DNA of 64,000 nucleotides from the NCBI GenBank assembly GCA_964019695.1, contig OZ026524.1:60829066-60893065 (forward strand), written 5' to 3'. The notes under the pieces were generated by a model that was not told the origin of the DNA, made no database searches, and worked only from the letters and a program-made list of their open reading frames with translations. Of the stretch, positions 57,101-60,756 are shown piece by piece (the stretch's first letter is position 1; each line of letters starts with the position of its first letter). Both the position numbers and the translations under genes were made by a program. Source of the stretch: Loripinus fragilis (taxonomy: Eukaryota > Mollusca > Bivalvia > Lucinida > Lucinidae).

Positions 57101-58966
57101 AAATAATTTGTCTCCAACAAATAAATTTTCAGAGACATTACGTCCTCAAATTTTCACTCACTGCAATATAAGACTGATCTCTCTTGATCAAATCTGCCAG
57201 CTTGTTTAGTAGAACACCTCTTTTTGAAGCATCCATTGTCCGCCAGGTGGAGCCACGCTTGAAGGCGGCCCTTGCTGCTTTGACTGCTTTATCAACATCT
57301 ACCTGAAAGTAAACTGCTTTGTAAATTCAATATAGTAAAACCTGTGTAAAACGGCCACTCAAAATAAACAAAACAAAGATCTTTAACTGAATGACAAATA
57401 GTAGCTTAATGAAGGTCAAAAGTATTGCAGAATGCTCCCCTTGGAGCATTCTGCAATACTTTTGACCTGCATTAAGCAATAATTGGTCTTGAAAACAAAT
57501 TTTCTGTCTTTTTGAGAGTGGCCGTTTTACACAGGTTTTACTGTAGTTCCAGATGACTTTTTGAACATATTGAATGCTGGGTAATTTTACATGCTTTTGT
57601 TGTCGTCTGCTGACTTATTTCAAAAGTAAACTTTTTCGAAAAATTCTTTCAGGAACACTACCCAGTGGCTCTTTTGGAGCTTTCTGCAATACTTTTGACC
57701 TGCATTAATCTACAGTTGGTTTTGAAAACCAATTTTTGGTCTTCTTTTCAAGTGGCTGCTTAAGACAGGTAGAGTGCTTGGCTTGTTTCAAAGAGGTAGC
57801 AGTTTGGAATCCCACATCTGTGGGGTGTTTTGTTTGTTTGTTTGATTCTTTATGTTCCAACAACAATCTTTCAGTTATAAAGGGACGGGTCTTCCTGGGT
57901 TGAACCAGTACTAAGCTAGAAATCAATGTTCTTGCTCAAGGACACAAAGCAGTGACACCAGTGAGGCTAGAACGCGCTGCTCCTTGGTCTCGAGTCAAGC
58001 ACTCTACCACTGAGCCACTGCAAGCCCTCTCTGTGGGGTGTTGTGTCATTGAGAAGGACACCTTAGTTGTGTCCTTGAGAAGGACACTTTGAAGGACAAG
58101 ATCACTTTATGCACTGGTTCAACCCAGAAAAACATCCCGTCATGCATGACTGAAAAACTGGTGACTGGGCCATATAGCATCAACTCAACTCAAACAATGA
58201 TTACAGGCCACGAGTTTATAAAACTTATTTCATACTCAACTCAACTGAGAATGAAATTGATCAAGCTCATAAATTTTAAAATGCCAACAATTGTTTGAGA
58301 TATTGAAAGCAAGAAAGGGCCAAATAAAAAATACTTGTGTTTAGGGTAACCTGACCCTAAATAAATTTATTGGTGAAACCTAGAGTATTTTTCAGGTTTT
58401 CTGGAAAAAAAATATGATTGATGCATTTTGAAAGGCAGGCAAAATGTCTTTCAAAATGCATAAAATAAATTTTTTTTCAAAAAAAAAAAAAAAAATATGT
58501 GTGCCTACCCAGGCCCGTTATTCCAAACACACTTATTTTTTTATTTTGCCAAAGCTTTTATTTTTCAGTCTTTTTGGATTTTGTGAGCGATTGAAATTTT
58601 GTGCTCAGTTGAGTTGAGTAAGAAAAAAGTTTTAACCCTTAAAGCGCCAAGTAAAATATACATCTGAAAATGTCGTCTGCTGAAGTCGTCCGCTGCAAAT
58701 AATTGCCTAGCATTACTGAAGAATTAAGTATAGAAGCAAAACCACGTGGACCCAGAACAGACTGCTCCAATAGGAGCAATCTGATCTGGGTCCACTCTGT
58801 TTGCCATATAGGCTTCTTAAACATTTCAGCAGATGAGAAAAGCAGACGGCCTGAAATTTACCTTATCTCCTTCTTGTATATCACAGATCTTCTCCGCAGT
58901 ACAAGGATTAAGTACCGGAAACACTTTCCCACTCTCCGAGTTGTACCATTCATTGTTAATGAATAT
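17567..58966 (-). CDS. ALDH1/ALDH2-like: Aldehyde dehydrogenase, ALDH1/ALDH2 class (12 internal exons; both ends missing)
   Basis: NAD(P)+-dependent oxidation of aldehydes to acids. On the - strand the exons run 58966-58862, 57302-57162, 54401-54275, 52817-52756, 51160-51032, 49684-49571, 49031-48929, 33483-33299, 30832-30668, 26301-26144, 20826-20752, 17606-17567. All junctions keep phase and the sum is 1404 bp (468 codons) without a stop; family members have about 500. Landmarks are IIPWNFP (oxyanion Asn), FTGSTE (NAD+ binding), LELGGKSP (general-base Glu), GQNCCAGSR (catalytic Cys, first of the CC pair), EEIFGPV (cofactor Glu) and [13 protein letters not shown]. The first exon (start codon, any mitochondrial leader) and the last exon (expected VTVKxPQKNS-like end) were not found, so cytosolic ALDH1A and mitochondrial ALDH2 cannot be told apart. 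The gene spans over 41 kb. Intron 7 alone is 15.4 kb of nested transposons. Confidence 0.94.
17621..17859. mobile_element. Palindromic MITE G ('atttccaacaatgtgg'), copy 1
   Basis: Ends 'tgagccacaacatgag' and 'acattttgtggctca', with the inner TIR ATTTCCAACAATGTGG / CCACATTGTTGGAAAT. Other copies: 28183-28401 and 50339-50575. Seen from the ALDH strand, its end lies just before the polypyrimidine tract of the exon 12 acceptor. Confidence 0.85.
17929..18081. repeat. Inverted-repeat hairpin around 'ttgatatcaagtttaccagg'
   Basis: Left arm 'agaatactaggtgagtg...gatatcaagtttaccaggca', right arm its near complement ending 'cactcacctagtattttc'. The same arm sequence recurs as the outer end of the larger element at 18280-19495. 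Confidence 0.75.
18280..19495. mobile_element. Element with nested inverted repeats around 'cagtgctatagtgttcta'
   Basis: Outer ends: left 'catcaaggataccaggctcg' with 'gctttgagaac' and 'gtcgtcgcttcagtgctata'; right is their complement ending 'cacatagtattttctac'. The motif TCAGTGCTATAGTGTTCTA occurs forward at about 18371 and 18613 and inverted at about 19236 and 19410, so a second inverted pair is nested in the first. The centre (18640-19130) has three tandem units of about 165 bp. No transposase frame. Confidence 0.7.
18640..19130. repeat. Three tandem units of about 165 bp
   Basis: Each unit carries 'cagcttattattg', 'gattatttggaactaaa', 'gtagcagat' and ends in 'atttatgtaagggaggtaa'. It lies in the centre of the element at 18280-19495. 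Confidence 0.75.
19652..19823 (+). mobile_element. TATACCA-type MITE, copy 2
   Basis: Matches 1857-2032 ('gcatgggttgtctgcctgta', 'ccttgcacatcatgaga'). It pairs with an inverted copy 110 bp downstream. Confidence 0.75.
19933..20108 (-). mobile_element. TATACCA-type MITE, copy 3 (inverted)
   Basis: Reverse complement of the copy at 19652-19823: 'taccacccttaccaacttaa' to 'ccatggtataactatta'. A transcript across both could fold into a long hairpin with arms of about 170 bp. Confidence 0.78.
20320..20497 (-). mobile_element. SINE family 2, - strand copy, TSD atcatatttgtt
   Basis: Reverse-complement A box (CCACTGAGCCACCA) and body 'gggttgaaccactactaagc'. It is flanked by the exact 12-bp duplication at 20308-20319 and 20498-20509. 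The B box is partly decayed. Confidence 0.88.
20556..20725. mobile_element. MITE A, copy 3
   Basis: 'gagagtgcgtaacagaaaat' start, core 'ctcaaaagaaccgtctcaat' and its complement. The end lies about 25 bp from the donor of ALDH exon 11. Confidence 0.85.
20752..20826 (-). CDS. ALDH exon 11, 75 bp
   Basis: Encodes (W)[24 protein letters not shown], the highly conserved C-terminal ALDH segment. Acceptor ctactttcag|GGTAAAT, donor AT|gtatgt. Confidence 0.95.
23030..23280. mobile_element. 'aattttcgtgag' MITE, copy 2
   Basis: Begins 'ggaaattttcgtgagagttt' and ends 'gccctcatgaaaatttccaa' with 'tacggta', an inverted pair. Same family as 12290-12505 and 30448-30664. Confidence 0.65.
23315..25047. mobile_element. 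Composite element with CAGGGTT ends holding a mariner-like insertion
   Basis: Left end 'cagggttcatactgaagg' with 'attcaaggacttttcaagg'; right end 'ttttcaagaaagccc...' to 'gtgcaaaccctg', inverted. Inside, 'actagtataaaattgttaag' and 'aacaattttatactggt' form a second inverted pair around the TA-flanked element. No clear target duplication was found, so the outer limits are tentative. Confidence 0.6.
23507..24826. mobile_element. Mariner-like non-autonomous element, 1320 bp, TA target
   Basis: TIRs of about 70 bp start CGAGGGCTGTTCAAATATG at both ends ('tatttgaacagccctcg' at the right), with TA at 23505-23506 and 24827-24828. The match continues through 'gcaagtag..cataactttc' and 'ctacgacaaaatg'. 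No DDE transposase frame remains; the longest frame (78 codons, - strand) lies across the right TIR. Confidence 0.85.
25112..25275 (-). mobile_element. SINE family 1, partial copy
   Basis: Reverse complement of the 3' half: 'taacatcccagtcaagagct', 'cctaaccgcactttccctgg', 'gcacatactttctcttgtaa', with a (TTTG)n tail complement at the left. Confidence 0.82.
25412..25973. mobile_element. TIR element 'tgcattaaggggc', 562 bp
   Basis: Exact ends TGCATTAAGGGGC and GCCCCTTAATGCA. Further inner symmetry: 'accaatctgttcttattagt' against 'ttattcttctaataaaccaat', and 'ccatttttgataccatag' against 'ctatggtaacaaaaatgg'. The whole element is therefore a long imperfect palindrome. No coding frame. Confidence 0.82.
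26144..26301 (-). CDS. ALDH exon 10, 158 bp
   Basis: Encodes [20 protein letters not shown] and on to ALEAGSV(W). The first residues complete the cofactor-binding EEIFGPV motif with exon 9. Acceptor tttcaatag|ATCTTC, donor CTG|gtgagt. Confidence 0.95.
28183..28401. mobile_element. Palindromic MITE G, copy 2
   Basis: 'acatgtgatttccaacaatg' to 'cattgttggaaatctcatgt'. The interior repeats 'agcgactagcaaaggctctg' and its complement, as in the copies at 17621 and 50339. Confidence 0.85.
28500..28572. repeat. Small hairpin 'gctgtttttctgc'
   Basis: Inverted 'ggctttagacgctgtttttctgc' type arm against 'gcagaaaaacagccatgcc'; the loop is AT-rich. Confidence 0.6.
28921..29138. mobile_element. TTAA-flanked MITE, 218 bp
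   Basis: Ends CCCATTTATGC and GCATATATGGG, flanked by TTAA at 28917-28920 and 29139-29142. Target and CCC ends fit piggyBac-type elements (inference). A relative may lie at 31452-31665. Confidence 0.78.
29268..30048. mobile_element. TA-flanked TIR element, 781 bp, copy 2 (inverted)
   Basis: Same family as 14765-15534 but in the opposite direction: CCGGACAAAAAAAGAAA at the left, 'gtttcttattttgttggg' at the right, TA on both sides. The two copies share 'caccaagtgggtgtcaaatt'-like and 'gacaacatatcgttttcata'-like blocks. Confidence 0.85.
30097..30240. repeat. Perfect palindrome: 69-bp arms, 6-nt T loop
   Basis: The left arm 30097-30165 and right arm 30172-30240 are exact reverse complements with six T between. 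No terminal repeat family was recognised beyond the arms. It could be a very young MITE or a locus giving hairpin RNA. Confidence 0.95.
30448..30664. mobile_element. 'aattttcacgag' MITE, copy 3, abutting an ALDH splice donor
   Basis: Ends CTGTAGATTCCGAAATTTTC and (inverse) CTGTAAATTCGGAAACTTTC. It ends 3 bp from exon 9, so intron positions +4 onward of that donor are MITE sequence (GAG|gtg then ctgtaaat). Confidence 0.85.
30668..30832 (-). CDS. ALDH exon 9, 165 bp
   Basis: Encodes [20 protein letters not shown] through MKIAKEE (55 codons). Acceptor tcctgttag|GTTGAT. Donor GAG|gtgctg is weak at +4 to +6. Confidence 0.95.
30915..31335. mobile_element. MITE A, copy 4, split by a SINE
   Basis: Left part 'gcatttaaggtgctcaaaagatc' and right part 'ctcaaaagatccgtctcatt' then 'caattattttgagtacc' join across the SINE at 30945-31283. 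Confidence 0.75.
30945..31283 (+). mobile_element. SINE family 1, full-length, TSD ctcaaaagatc
   Basis: tRNA-like head (GTAGCGCAGTCCG as A box, near GTTTTGATCCC as B box), a body with 'gttgttgtcagttacaagca' and 'gcccaggaaaaagtgtggct', and an (AAAC)n tail. Exact 11-bp duplications at 30934-30944 and 31284-31294 mark the insertion, which lies inside MITE A. Confidence 0.9.
31336..32084. other. Unassigned intron 8 DNA
   Basis: 31452-31665 may be a decayed TTAA-type MITE ('aagcctatatgggtgttaag' at the right). Nothing else recognised; overlapping short - strand frames at 31742-32009 have no family signature. Confidence 0.4.
32085..32225. repeat. Imperfect inverted repeat 'aattcaattgttgga'
   Basis: 'attcaattgttggaatgttc' against 'ccttccaaaaattgaatt', with inner 'gaagcctgaaggcaagcc' / 'cttctggcttcac' symmetry; probably a small MITE. 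Confidence 0.65.
32315..32412 (-). mobile_element. SINE family 1, short 3' fragment
   Basis: 'tctttacgtcccagtcaaca', 'cacctaaccacactttttcc' and 'gggcaagcttgac' match the SINE tail in reverse. Confidence 0.8.
32810..33091 (+). mobile_element. SINE family 1, copy lacking the 3' tail
   Basis: Good A box (ATAGCGCAGTCGG) and B box (GTTTGATCCC), body as in 30945-31283. It stops at 'gctgtcaactg' without an A-rich tail and runs into the partial ALDH exon duplicate at 33111. Confidence 0.86.
33111..33240 (-). pseudogene. Partial tandem duplicates of the 3' end of ALDH exon 8
   Basis: 'catatagatctcccagtatc' (33117) copies an inner part of exon 8. 'tactttctgtttgtaaaatc' (33161) then repeats the intron side of the exon 8 donor, followed by 'ggcccatgcatggtcatgac' from the exon's last codons. 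The two pieces are offset by about 208 and 113 bp from the real exon, so at least two partial duplication events occurred. No full exon is formed. Confidence 0.78.
33299..33483 (-). CDS. ALDH exon 8, 185 bp, with catalytic cysteine
   Basis: Encodes (V)[20 protein letters not shown], then [15 protein letters not shown] and [18 protein letters not shown] holds the nucleophile Cys; family members often have CCC or CCx here. Acceptor gttttctag|TTGATG, donor CAG|gtttgt. Confidence 0.96.
36103..36165. repeat. (TC)n microsatellite, about 31 units
   Basis: Uninterrupted dinucleotide run. Confidence 0.98.
36396..36488. repeat. Hairpin with 16-bp perfect arms 'ccacatgcggaaccgg'
   Basis: Arms at 36396-36411 and 36473-36488, spacer about 61 bp, AT-rich. 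A small MITE or the remains of one. Confidence 0.85.
37105..37377. mobile_element. hAT5-like MITE, 273 bp, TSD CAAAC
   Basis: Ends CAGGGCACAAAAATAT and (inverse) CAGGGGACAAAAATTCC, flanked by CAAAC at 37100-37104 and 37378-37382. The empty site 'attcaaactcatccaag' exists in neighbouring units. Inside are 'actcgtcctgca' blocks in both directions. Confidence 0.92.
37402..38020. mobile_element. TA-flanked TIR element, 619 bp
   Basis: Ends CACTGCTAAAAATATTTAAA and (inverse) CACTGCTCAAAATATTTAAA plus 'ggaacac'. TA is duplicated at 37400-37401 and 38021-38022; host 'cttttatgta|tgtcctgg' is restored by removal. The 105-codon frame from 37729 crosses its end and is not a gene. Confidence 0.9.
41570..44966 (+). 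repeat. 140-bp tandem array with nuclear-receptor-like sites, hairpin terminated (copy 2)
   Basis: About 21-23 units in a higher-order order A-B-C (caaataatataagag / caaacaatataagag / caaagaatataggag, about 430 bp). Leader ATGCCCCCAAAGGAATTGG, tail 'cgggacggacggacagtgtg', then hairpin TATGCCCCCCAAAG/CTTTGGGGGCATA-like, so the array is bounded by inverted ATGCCCCCAAAGGAA. Exact GGTCACAGTGACC is seen at 41810, 42091, 42381, 42521, 42661, 42810, 43125, 43265, 43770, 43910, 44380, 44506 and 44655. Short frames in it are repeat shadows. The design recalls bivalve 'pearl'-type elements with tandem cores; that link is inference. Confidence 0.92.
43290..43494 (-). mobile_element. SINE family 2 inserted in the array, TSD aaaaatggcatg
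   Basis: Complete - strand copy: B box complement GGCTCGAAACCCC, A box complement CCACTGAGCCACTG, TTTTTGTTTG tail complement at the left. Duplications at 43278-43289 and 43495-43506 differ by one base. It is the innermost insertion of the nest. Confidence 0.93.
46450..47545 (+). mobile_element. Tandem-core element, about 190-bp unit, hairpin end
   Basis: Four units with 'atgcatatgttcaatgtgtc', 'ttgctccatcaaaagctgtg' and 'cacagctgtcattttgtcaa', a poly(A) run at 46750-46774, the tail 'ggatggacgcacggacg', and the hairpin TATACCCACCGCAAAC / GTTTGCGGGGGTATA at 47513-47545. Confidence 0.82.
47939..48145. mobile_element. TTAA-type MITE 'aacccttaaagtgtcaa', copy 1
   Basis: Starts TTAACCCTTAAAGTGTC. 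The central palindrome is 'cagatcagactgctcctata' / 'aggagcagtctgatca'. A second copy adjoins ALDH exon 1 (58636-58853); fragments at 30340-30420 and 32580-32690 look related. Confidence 0.7.
48706..48821. repeat. Inverted repeat 'atttggggaggtata', 116 bp
   Basis: Arms 'atttggggaggtatatggtc' and 'ttatacctccccaaat', with inner 'cagtcggaaat' / 'atttccgac' pairing. A small MITE close to exon 7. A degraded SINE-like piece follows at 48850-48905. Confidence 0.8.
48929..49031 (-). CDS. ALDH exon 7, 103 bp
   Basis: Encodes [20 protein letters not shown] then [22 protein letters not shown] contains the general-base Glu. Acceptor ttcatag|GTGGGT, donor GACG|gtatgt (phase 1). Confidence 0.96.
49318..49465. 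mobile_element. MITE A, copy 5
   Basis: 'ttctcataagaaccgcctca' / 'gagggttcttttgagcacac', a slightly decayed core, right part 'gataagaaaac'. Confidence 0.8.
49571..49684 (-). CDS. ALDH exon 6, 114 bp
   Basis: Encodes [19 protein letters not shown] then [19 protein letters not shown] (38 codons). VTFTGSTE is the nucleotide-binding loop. Acceptor catttgacag|GTTGGC, donor GAA|gtaagt. Confidence 0.96.
50339..50575. mobile_element. Palindromic MITE G, copy 3
   Basis: 'tgagccttgacatgttattt' to 'ggaaatctgatgtcacagcc'; the interior matches 17621-17859. Confidence 0.85.
50747..50860 (-). pseudogene. Partial duplicate of ALDH exon 5, 114 bp
   Basis: Nearly identical (about four differences) to 51032-51145 of exon 5. 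It reads [20 protein letters not shown] and on to MCSLVKE in an open frame and keeps a GT at the donor side (gtattg). The first six codons (WNFPLP) and the acceptor are gone, because MITE A begins at 50861. No AG acceptor stands at its start, so it should be skipped in splicing. Confidence 0.92.
50861..51022. mobile_element. MITE A, copy 6, between exon 5 and its partial duplicate
   Basis: Core 'ctcaaaagaaccgtctcatt' is perfect with its complement 'gagacggttcttttgag'; right end 'tacgcactcttatctggagg'. It separates the truncated duplicate (to 50860) from exon 5 (from 51032) and reaches to about 10 bp of the exon 5 donor. Confidence 0.88.
51032..51160 (-). CDS. ALDH exon 5, 129 bp
   Basis: Encodes [20 protein letters not shown] then [23 protein letters not shown]. 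With the Pro of exon 4 it forms PWNFP, holding the Asn that stabilises the oxyanion. Acceptor tttgcatttcag|TGGAAC, donor GAG|gtatgc. Confidence 0.96.
51193..52100. mobile_element. Broken copies of the 'ggcgtagcc' TIR element around a TTAA insertion
   Basis: Two partial repeats of 'gttacgcacatcaaagggag', 'ggaacttctctt' and 'gaatttgctcccagaggg' (compare 13972-14252). The second is split by the TTAA element at 51450-52039 and resumes as 'aaagggaagaatttgctccc'. Confidence 0.75.
51450..52039. mobile_element. TTAA-flanked element, 590 bp (piggyBac-like ends)
   Basis: Ends CTCTTTCGCTGCCAACTTTC and (inverse) CTCTTTCGCTGTCAA, flanked by TTAA at 51446-51449 and 52040-52043. The host sequence 'acttctcttaa|agggaagaattt' is known from the sister copy. 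No transposase remains. Confidence 0.92.
52140..52300. mobile_element. MITE A, copy 7
   Basis: 'ttctctaaagaaccttctca' and 'cgacgttcttttgagttccc', a decayed core; 'gttacgcactcataac' at the right end. Confidence 0.78.
52545..52745. mobile_element. MITE A, copy 8, next to ALDH exon 4
   Basis: 'cagataagagtggtaac' at the left, core 'ctcaaaagaactgtctcaat', right end 'gcttaactggccctatg', which stops about 10 bp from the exon 4 donor. Confidence 0.85.
52756..52817 (-). CDS. ALDH exon 4, 62 bp
   Basis: Encodes (D)[20 protein letters not shown]. Acceptor tgtttacag|ATGGTT, donor CCA|gtaagt. Confidence 0.95.
53092..53145. repeat. Hairpin 'cattttgaggctgacttt'
   Basis: Arms 'attttgaggctgactttc' and 'gaaagtcagcctcaaaat' with a 4-6 nt loop. 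53146-53660 shows nothing else I can name; its open frames have no family match. Confidence 0.85.
53665..54268. mobile_element. Pogo-like MITE, longer variant (604 bp), next to ALDH exon 3
   Basis: Left end CAGTAAAACCTGTCATGG, right end (inverse) CAGTAAAACCTGTCTTAAT, TA at both sides. The right half contains the usual palindrome ('gcagaatgctctcttgg'). The left half is an unrelated 400-bp segment with 'cccaattttg'-like repeats. It ends six bases before the exon 3 donor. Confidence 0.82.
54275..54401 (-). CDS. ALDH exon 3, 127 bp
   Basis: Encodes [20 protein letters not shown] then [32 protein letters not shown] and LRYYAGWADK are family hallmarks. Acceptor tctgttacag|AGTCTA, donor ACAG|gtacta. 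Confidence 0.96.
54408..54835. repeat. 22-23 bp minisatellite 'gagaaccagtcagcttcaaat', split by a MITE
   Basis: About five copies at 54408-54512 and four at 54745-54835. The TTAA-type MITE 54516-54740 lies between them. It starts right behind the exon 3 acceptor, in the place of the branch point region. Confidence 0.82.
54516..54740. mobile_element. TTAA-type MITE 'ccctttactccatagg', copy 1
   Basis: Starts TTAACCCTTTACTCCATAG. The central palindrome is 'aaatggagcatttgctctta' / 'ggagcaaatgctccatttt'; 'gaagtaaag' at the right end. Copy 2 at 59036-59262 is intact. Confidence 0.8.
54900..55970. other. ALDH intron 2, unassigned part
   Basis: Two related stretches (55250-55360 and 55640-55740) share 'gtgggatagaaa', 'aaggatcacc' and 'cacaaggcttgccgagtgat'. 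They resemble arms of the palindrome at 55980-56115. Nothing else recognised. Confidence 0.5.
55975..56118. mobile_element. Palindromic MITE 'atcattggtgttcagtgg'
   Basis: Arms 'atcattggtgttcagtgg' + 'agaaaaatcccaacc' and 'ggttgggatttttctgg' + 'ccactgaacaccaatgat', about 60 bp each; the inner part has 'cttgccgagtttccca'. Confidence 0.85.
56349..56369. repeat. (GT)n microsatellite
   Basis: About ten tg units. 56370-56880 holds nothing recognised. Confidence 0.9.
56885..57075. mobile_element. MITE A, copy 9
   Basis: 'gtactcaaaagaacttctca' and 'gagacggttcctttgagcac' flanked by 'acatatgttgtg' and 'acatatgtttaaa'. Confidence 0.82.
57162..57302 (-). CDS. ALDH exon 2, 141 bp
   Basis: Encodes [20 protein letters not shown] then [20 protein letters not shown] and RDQSYIA (47 codons). 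Acceptor tactttcag|GTAGAT, donor GCA|gtgagt. Confidence 0.96.
57333..57543. mobile_element. Pogo-like palindromic MITE, copy 3
   Basis: 'agtaaaacctgtgtaaaacg' and 'cgttttacacaggttttact', TA on both sides. The centre 'gcagaatgctccccttggag' is as in 11172-11358. It begins 30 bp from the exon 2 acceptor. A half copy follows at 57660-57775. Confidence 0.88.
57830..58029 (-). mobile_element. SINE family 2, - strand copy, TSD tctgtggggtgtt
   Basis: Body 'gggttgaaccagtactaagc', A box complement CCACTGAGCCACTG. 13-bp duplications at 57817-57829 and 58030-58042. It split an older SINE-like sequence whose continuation ('actggttcaacccagaa') is at 58108-58135. Confidence 0.9.
58224..58628. mobile_element. 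MITE with ends 'ttttcatactcaactcaa', copy 2
   Basis: 'tttcatactcaactcaactg' inverted as 'cagttgagttgagtaagaaa'. A poly(A) run at 58476-58494 and 'tttcaaaatgcat' inverted pairs lie inside. Compare 14427-14640. Confidence 0.65.
58636..58853. mobile_element. TTAA-type MITE 'cccttaaagcgccaa', copy 2, next to ALDH exon 1
   Basis: TTAA at 58632-58635. Central 'acagactgctccaataggag' palindrome. The right side runs to 'cagatgagaaaagcagacgg', about 9 bp from the exon 1 donor, with the final TIR bases missing. Confidence 0.72.
58862..58966 (-). CDS. ALDH exon 1 of those seen (second or later of the gene), 105 bp
   Basis: Encodes [20 protein letters not shown] then [15 protein letters not shown]. The family has 'LFINNEW...FPTxNPxTGE' here. 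Acceptor gctacttccag|ATATTC shows that at least one upstream exon exists. Donor AAG|gtaaat. I did not find the start exon in 58967-64000. Confidence 0.95.
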
Positions 58967-59035
58967 CTGGAAGTAGCAGAATAGATCATTAATCCTTGTC
59001 AGACTAATGAGCTGATGCACTTATACATAAATTAA

Positions 59036-59262
59036 CCCTTGACTCCAAAATGAGGCCTTTTGGCGCCTTTGAAATATCATGTATTTGAAAATATTATGGA
59101 AAATGGAGCATTTGCTCTTTTGGAGCAAATGCTCCATTTTCCATAATATTTTCCAAAGTATTCAAAACTTTACTTAAAATTTTCATGAATTTTTATTTTT
59201 CCAATGTTGCCTAACAATAGAAAATGATGGCATGATCTAAAAATAGCCTATGGAGTAAAGTG
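59036..59262. mobile_element. TTAA-flanked MITE 'cccttgactcca', 227 bp, copy 2
   Basis: TTAA at 59032-59035 and 59263-59266. Left CCCTTGACTCCAAAATG, right 'agcctatggagtaaagtg'. The central hairpin 'tattatggaaaatggagcat' and its complement is almost perfect. Confidence 0.88.
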
Positions 59263-59369
59263 TTAAGGGGTCACACATTAGAATTTCTAAAATATCATGT
59301 ATTTCAGTTCCTGCAGATCATGTCGAAATGCTGCATTTAATCTACTTAACTAAGATAGATAAAAAAACT

Positions 59370-60756
59370 AGAAGAAGCGCTCACCTGATCTCCTAAATAA
59401 TGTTAAAATAGGTAAAGGTCAATTATAGCTTATAATGAAATATATTTTGTTTTACCAAATATTGGGGTTGCGGCCATTTTGGTCAAGTGACCTAAAACAA
59501 TCTAATGAATACTCCATCAAACAGCCCAGTGATTTCTGAGAAAAAGAGGTTTAGATAGGTATGTGGCAGTCCAAATGAGTGGCCTTGGATAAAAGGTCAC
59601 AGGTCAGCTTTACATTTGGTACTTATACAGGTGTGTATAAAACCATTGTCTCATTAGGTTAAGCATTTCTTGCAAGTATATAATATCAGCTTAAACATTT
59701 GTTTTGATTGATTGATTTCATTCTTTACGGCCCATCAACAATCTTTCAGTTAGACAGGGATGGGTCTTCCTAGGTTGAACAAGTATTAAGCTAGGATAAA
59801 TGTGTCTTGCTCAAGGACCACAACGCAGTGACGCCGGTGAGTCTCAAACCCACAGCCCTTTGGTCTCGAGTCAAGCACTCTACCACTCAGCCACTGCGCT
59901 CCCTATTAAACAGTTGTAGAAAAATGAACATTTCAATATTTTTCCCATATAAATACATTAGGAATCAAATGTGACCTTGCCATAAAACCTAGATTCATCA
60001 TTTGTGCAAACCTTGTAGGGCCAACATCCCAAATGCTACATACCAAGTCCCAAGGCCTTTTGGTTCCAGAGAAGAAGATATTTAAAGAATTTTGCAGGCG
60101 TGGTGGCCATCTTGGTCATGTGACCAGAACAATTTGTATCAGTTTTGGCGAACCTATCATAAGTGGTCTTCATATGAAATTTGAGTTCAATTGGTTTAGT
60201 GGTTTCTGAGAAAACTATGTTTTGATATGTTGATCGGACTCCAATATGAGCAACTTTGGTTGATAGGTCTAAGGTCAACATTGACCTTTGAAACTTATTT
60301 ATTAGGTTTAACATACCAAGTGAGAATAATGACTTTGGCTTCAACAGTATTCAAAAAATCAACTATTCAAAAAAATTCCCATTTATATGAATTAGGAAGC
60401 AAATTTGGCCTTGAAGTTAAGTAGGTCAAAGTCAACCTAGGATCATCATTTGAACAAGCTTGATAGGCCCCACATCCTAAATGCTACATACCAAGTCCCA
60501 AGGTCATCGGCCTTCTGGTTCTGGAGTAGATATTTAAAGGGTTTTTACCATATATAGGCGTGGCGGCCATCTTGGTCATGTGACCAGGAACACTTGAACA
60601 AACTTTCGCTCCCGCGTCATAAGGAGTCGCCATATGAAATTTGAGTTTAATTGGCCCAGTAGTTTCAGAGGAGATGTTTGTAAATGTTGACGGACGGACG
60701 GAATGGATGGACGAAGCCAAAACTATATCCCTCCTACTTCGTTGAGGGATAAAAAC
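59370..60756 (+). mobile_element. Tandem-core element 'gccatcttggtcatgtgacc', copy 2
   Basis: Starts 'actagaagaagcgctcacct'. Units as in 39918-46097. Tail 'ggacggacggaatggatgga', hairpin TATCCCTCCTACTTCGTTGAGGGATA-type at 60727-60752, then AAAAA. The hairpin differs from the 46 kb copy although the core is shared. A SINE is inserted at 59698-59904. Confidence 0.82.
59698..59904 (-). mobile_element. SINE family 2, - strand copy
   Basis: Body 'taggttgaacaagtattaag', B box complement 'gtctcaaacccaca', A box complement CCACTCAGCCACTG. It interrupts 'cttaaac..agttgtagaaaa' of the host element. Confidence 0.88.
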
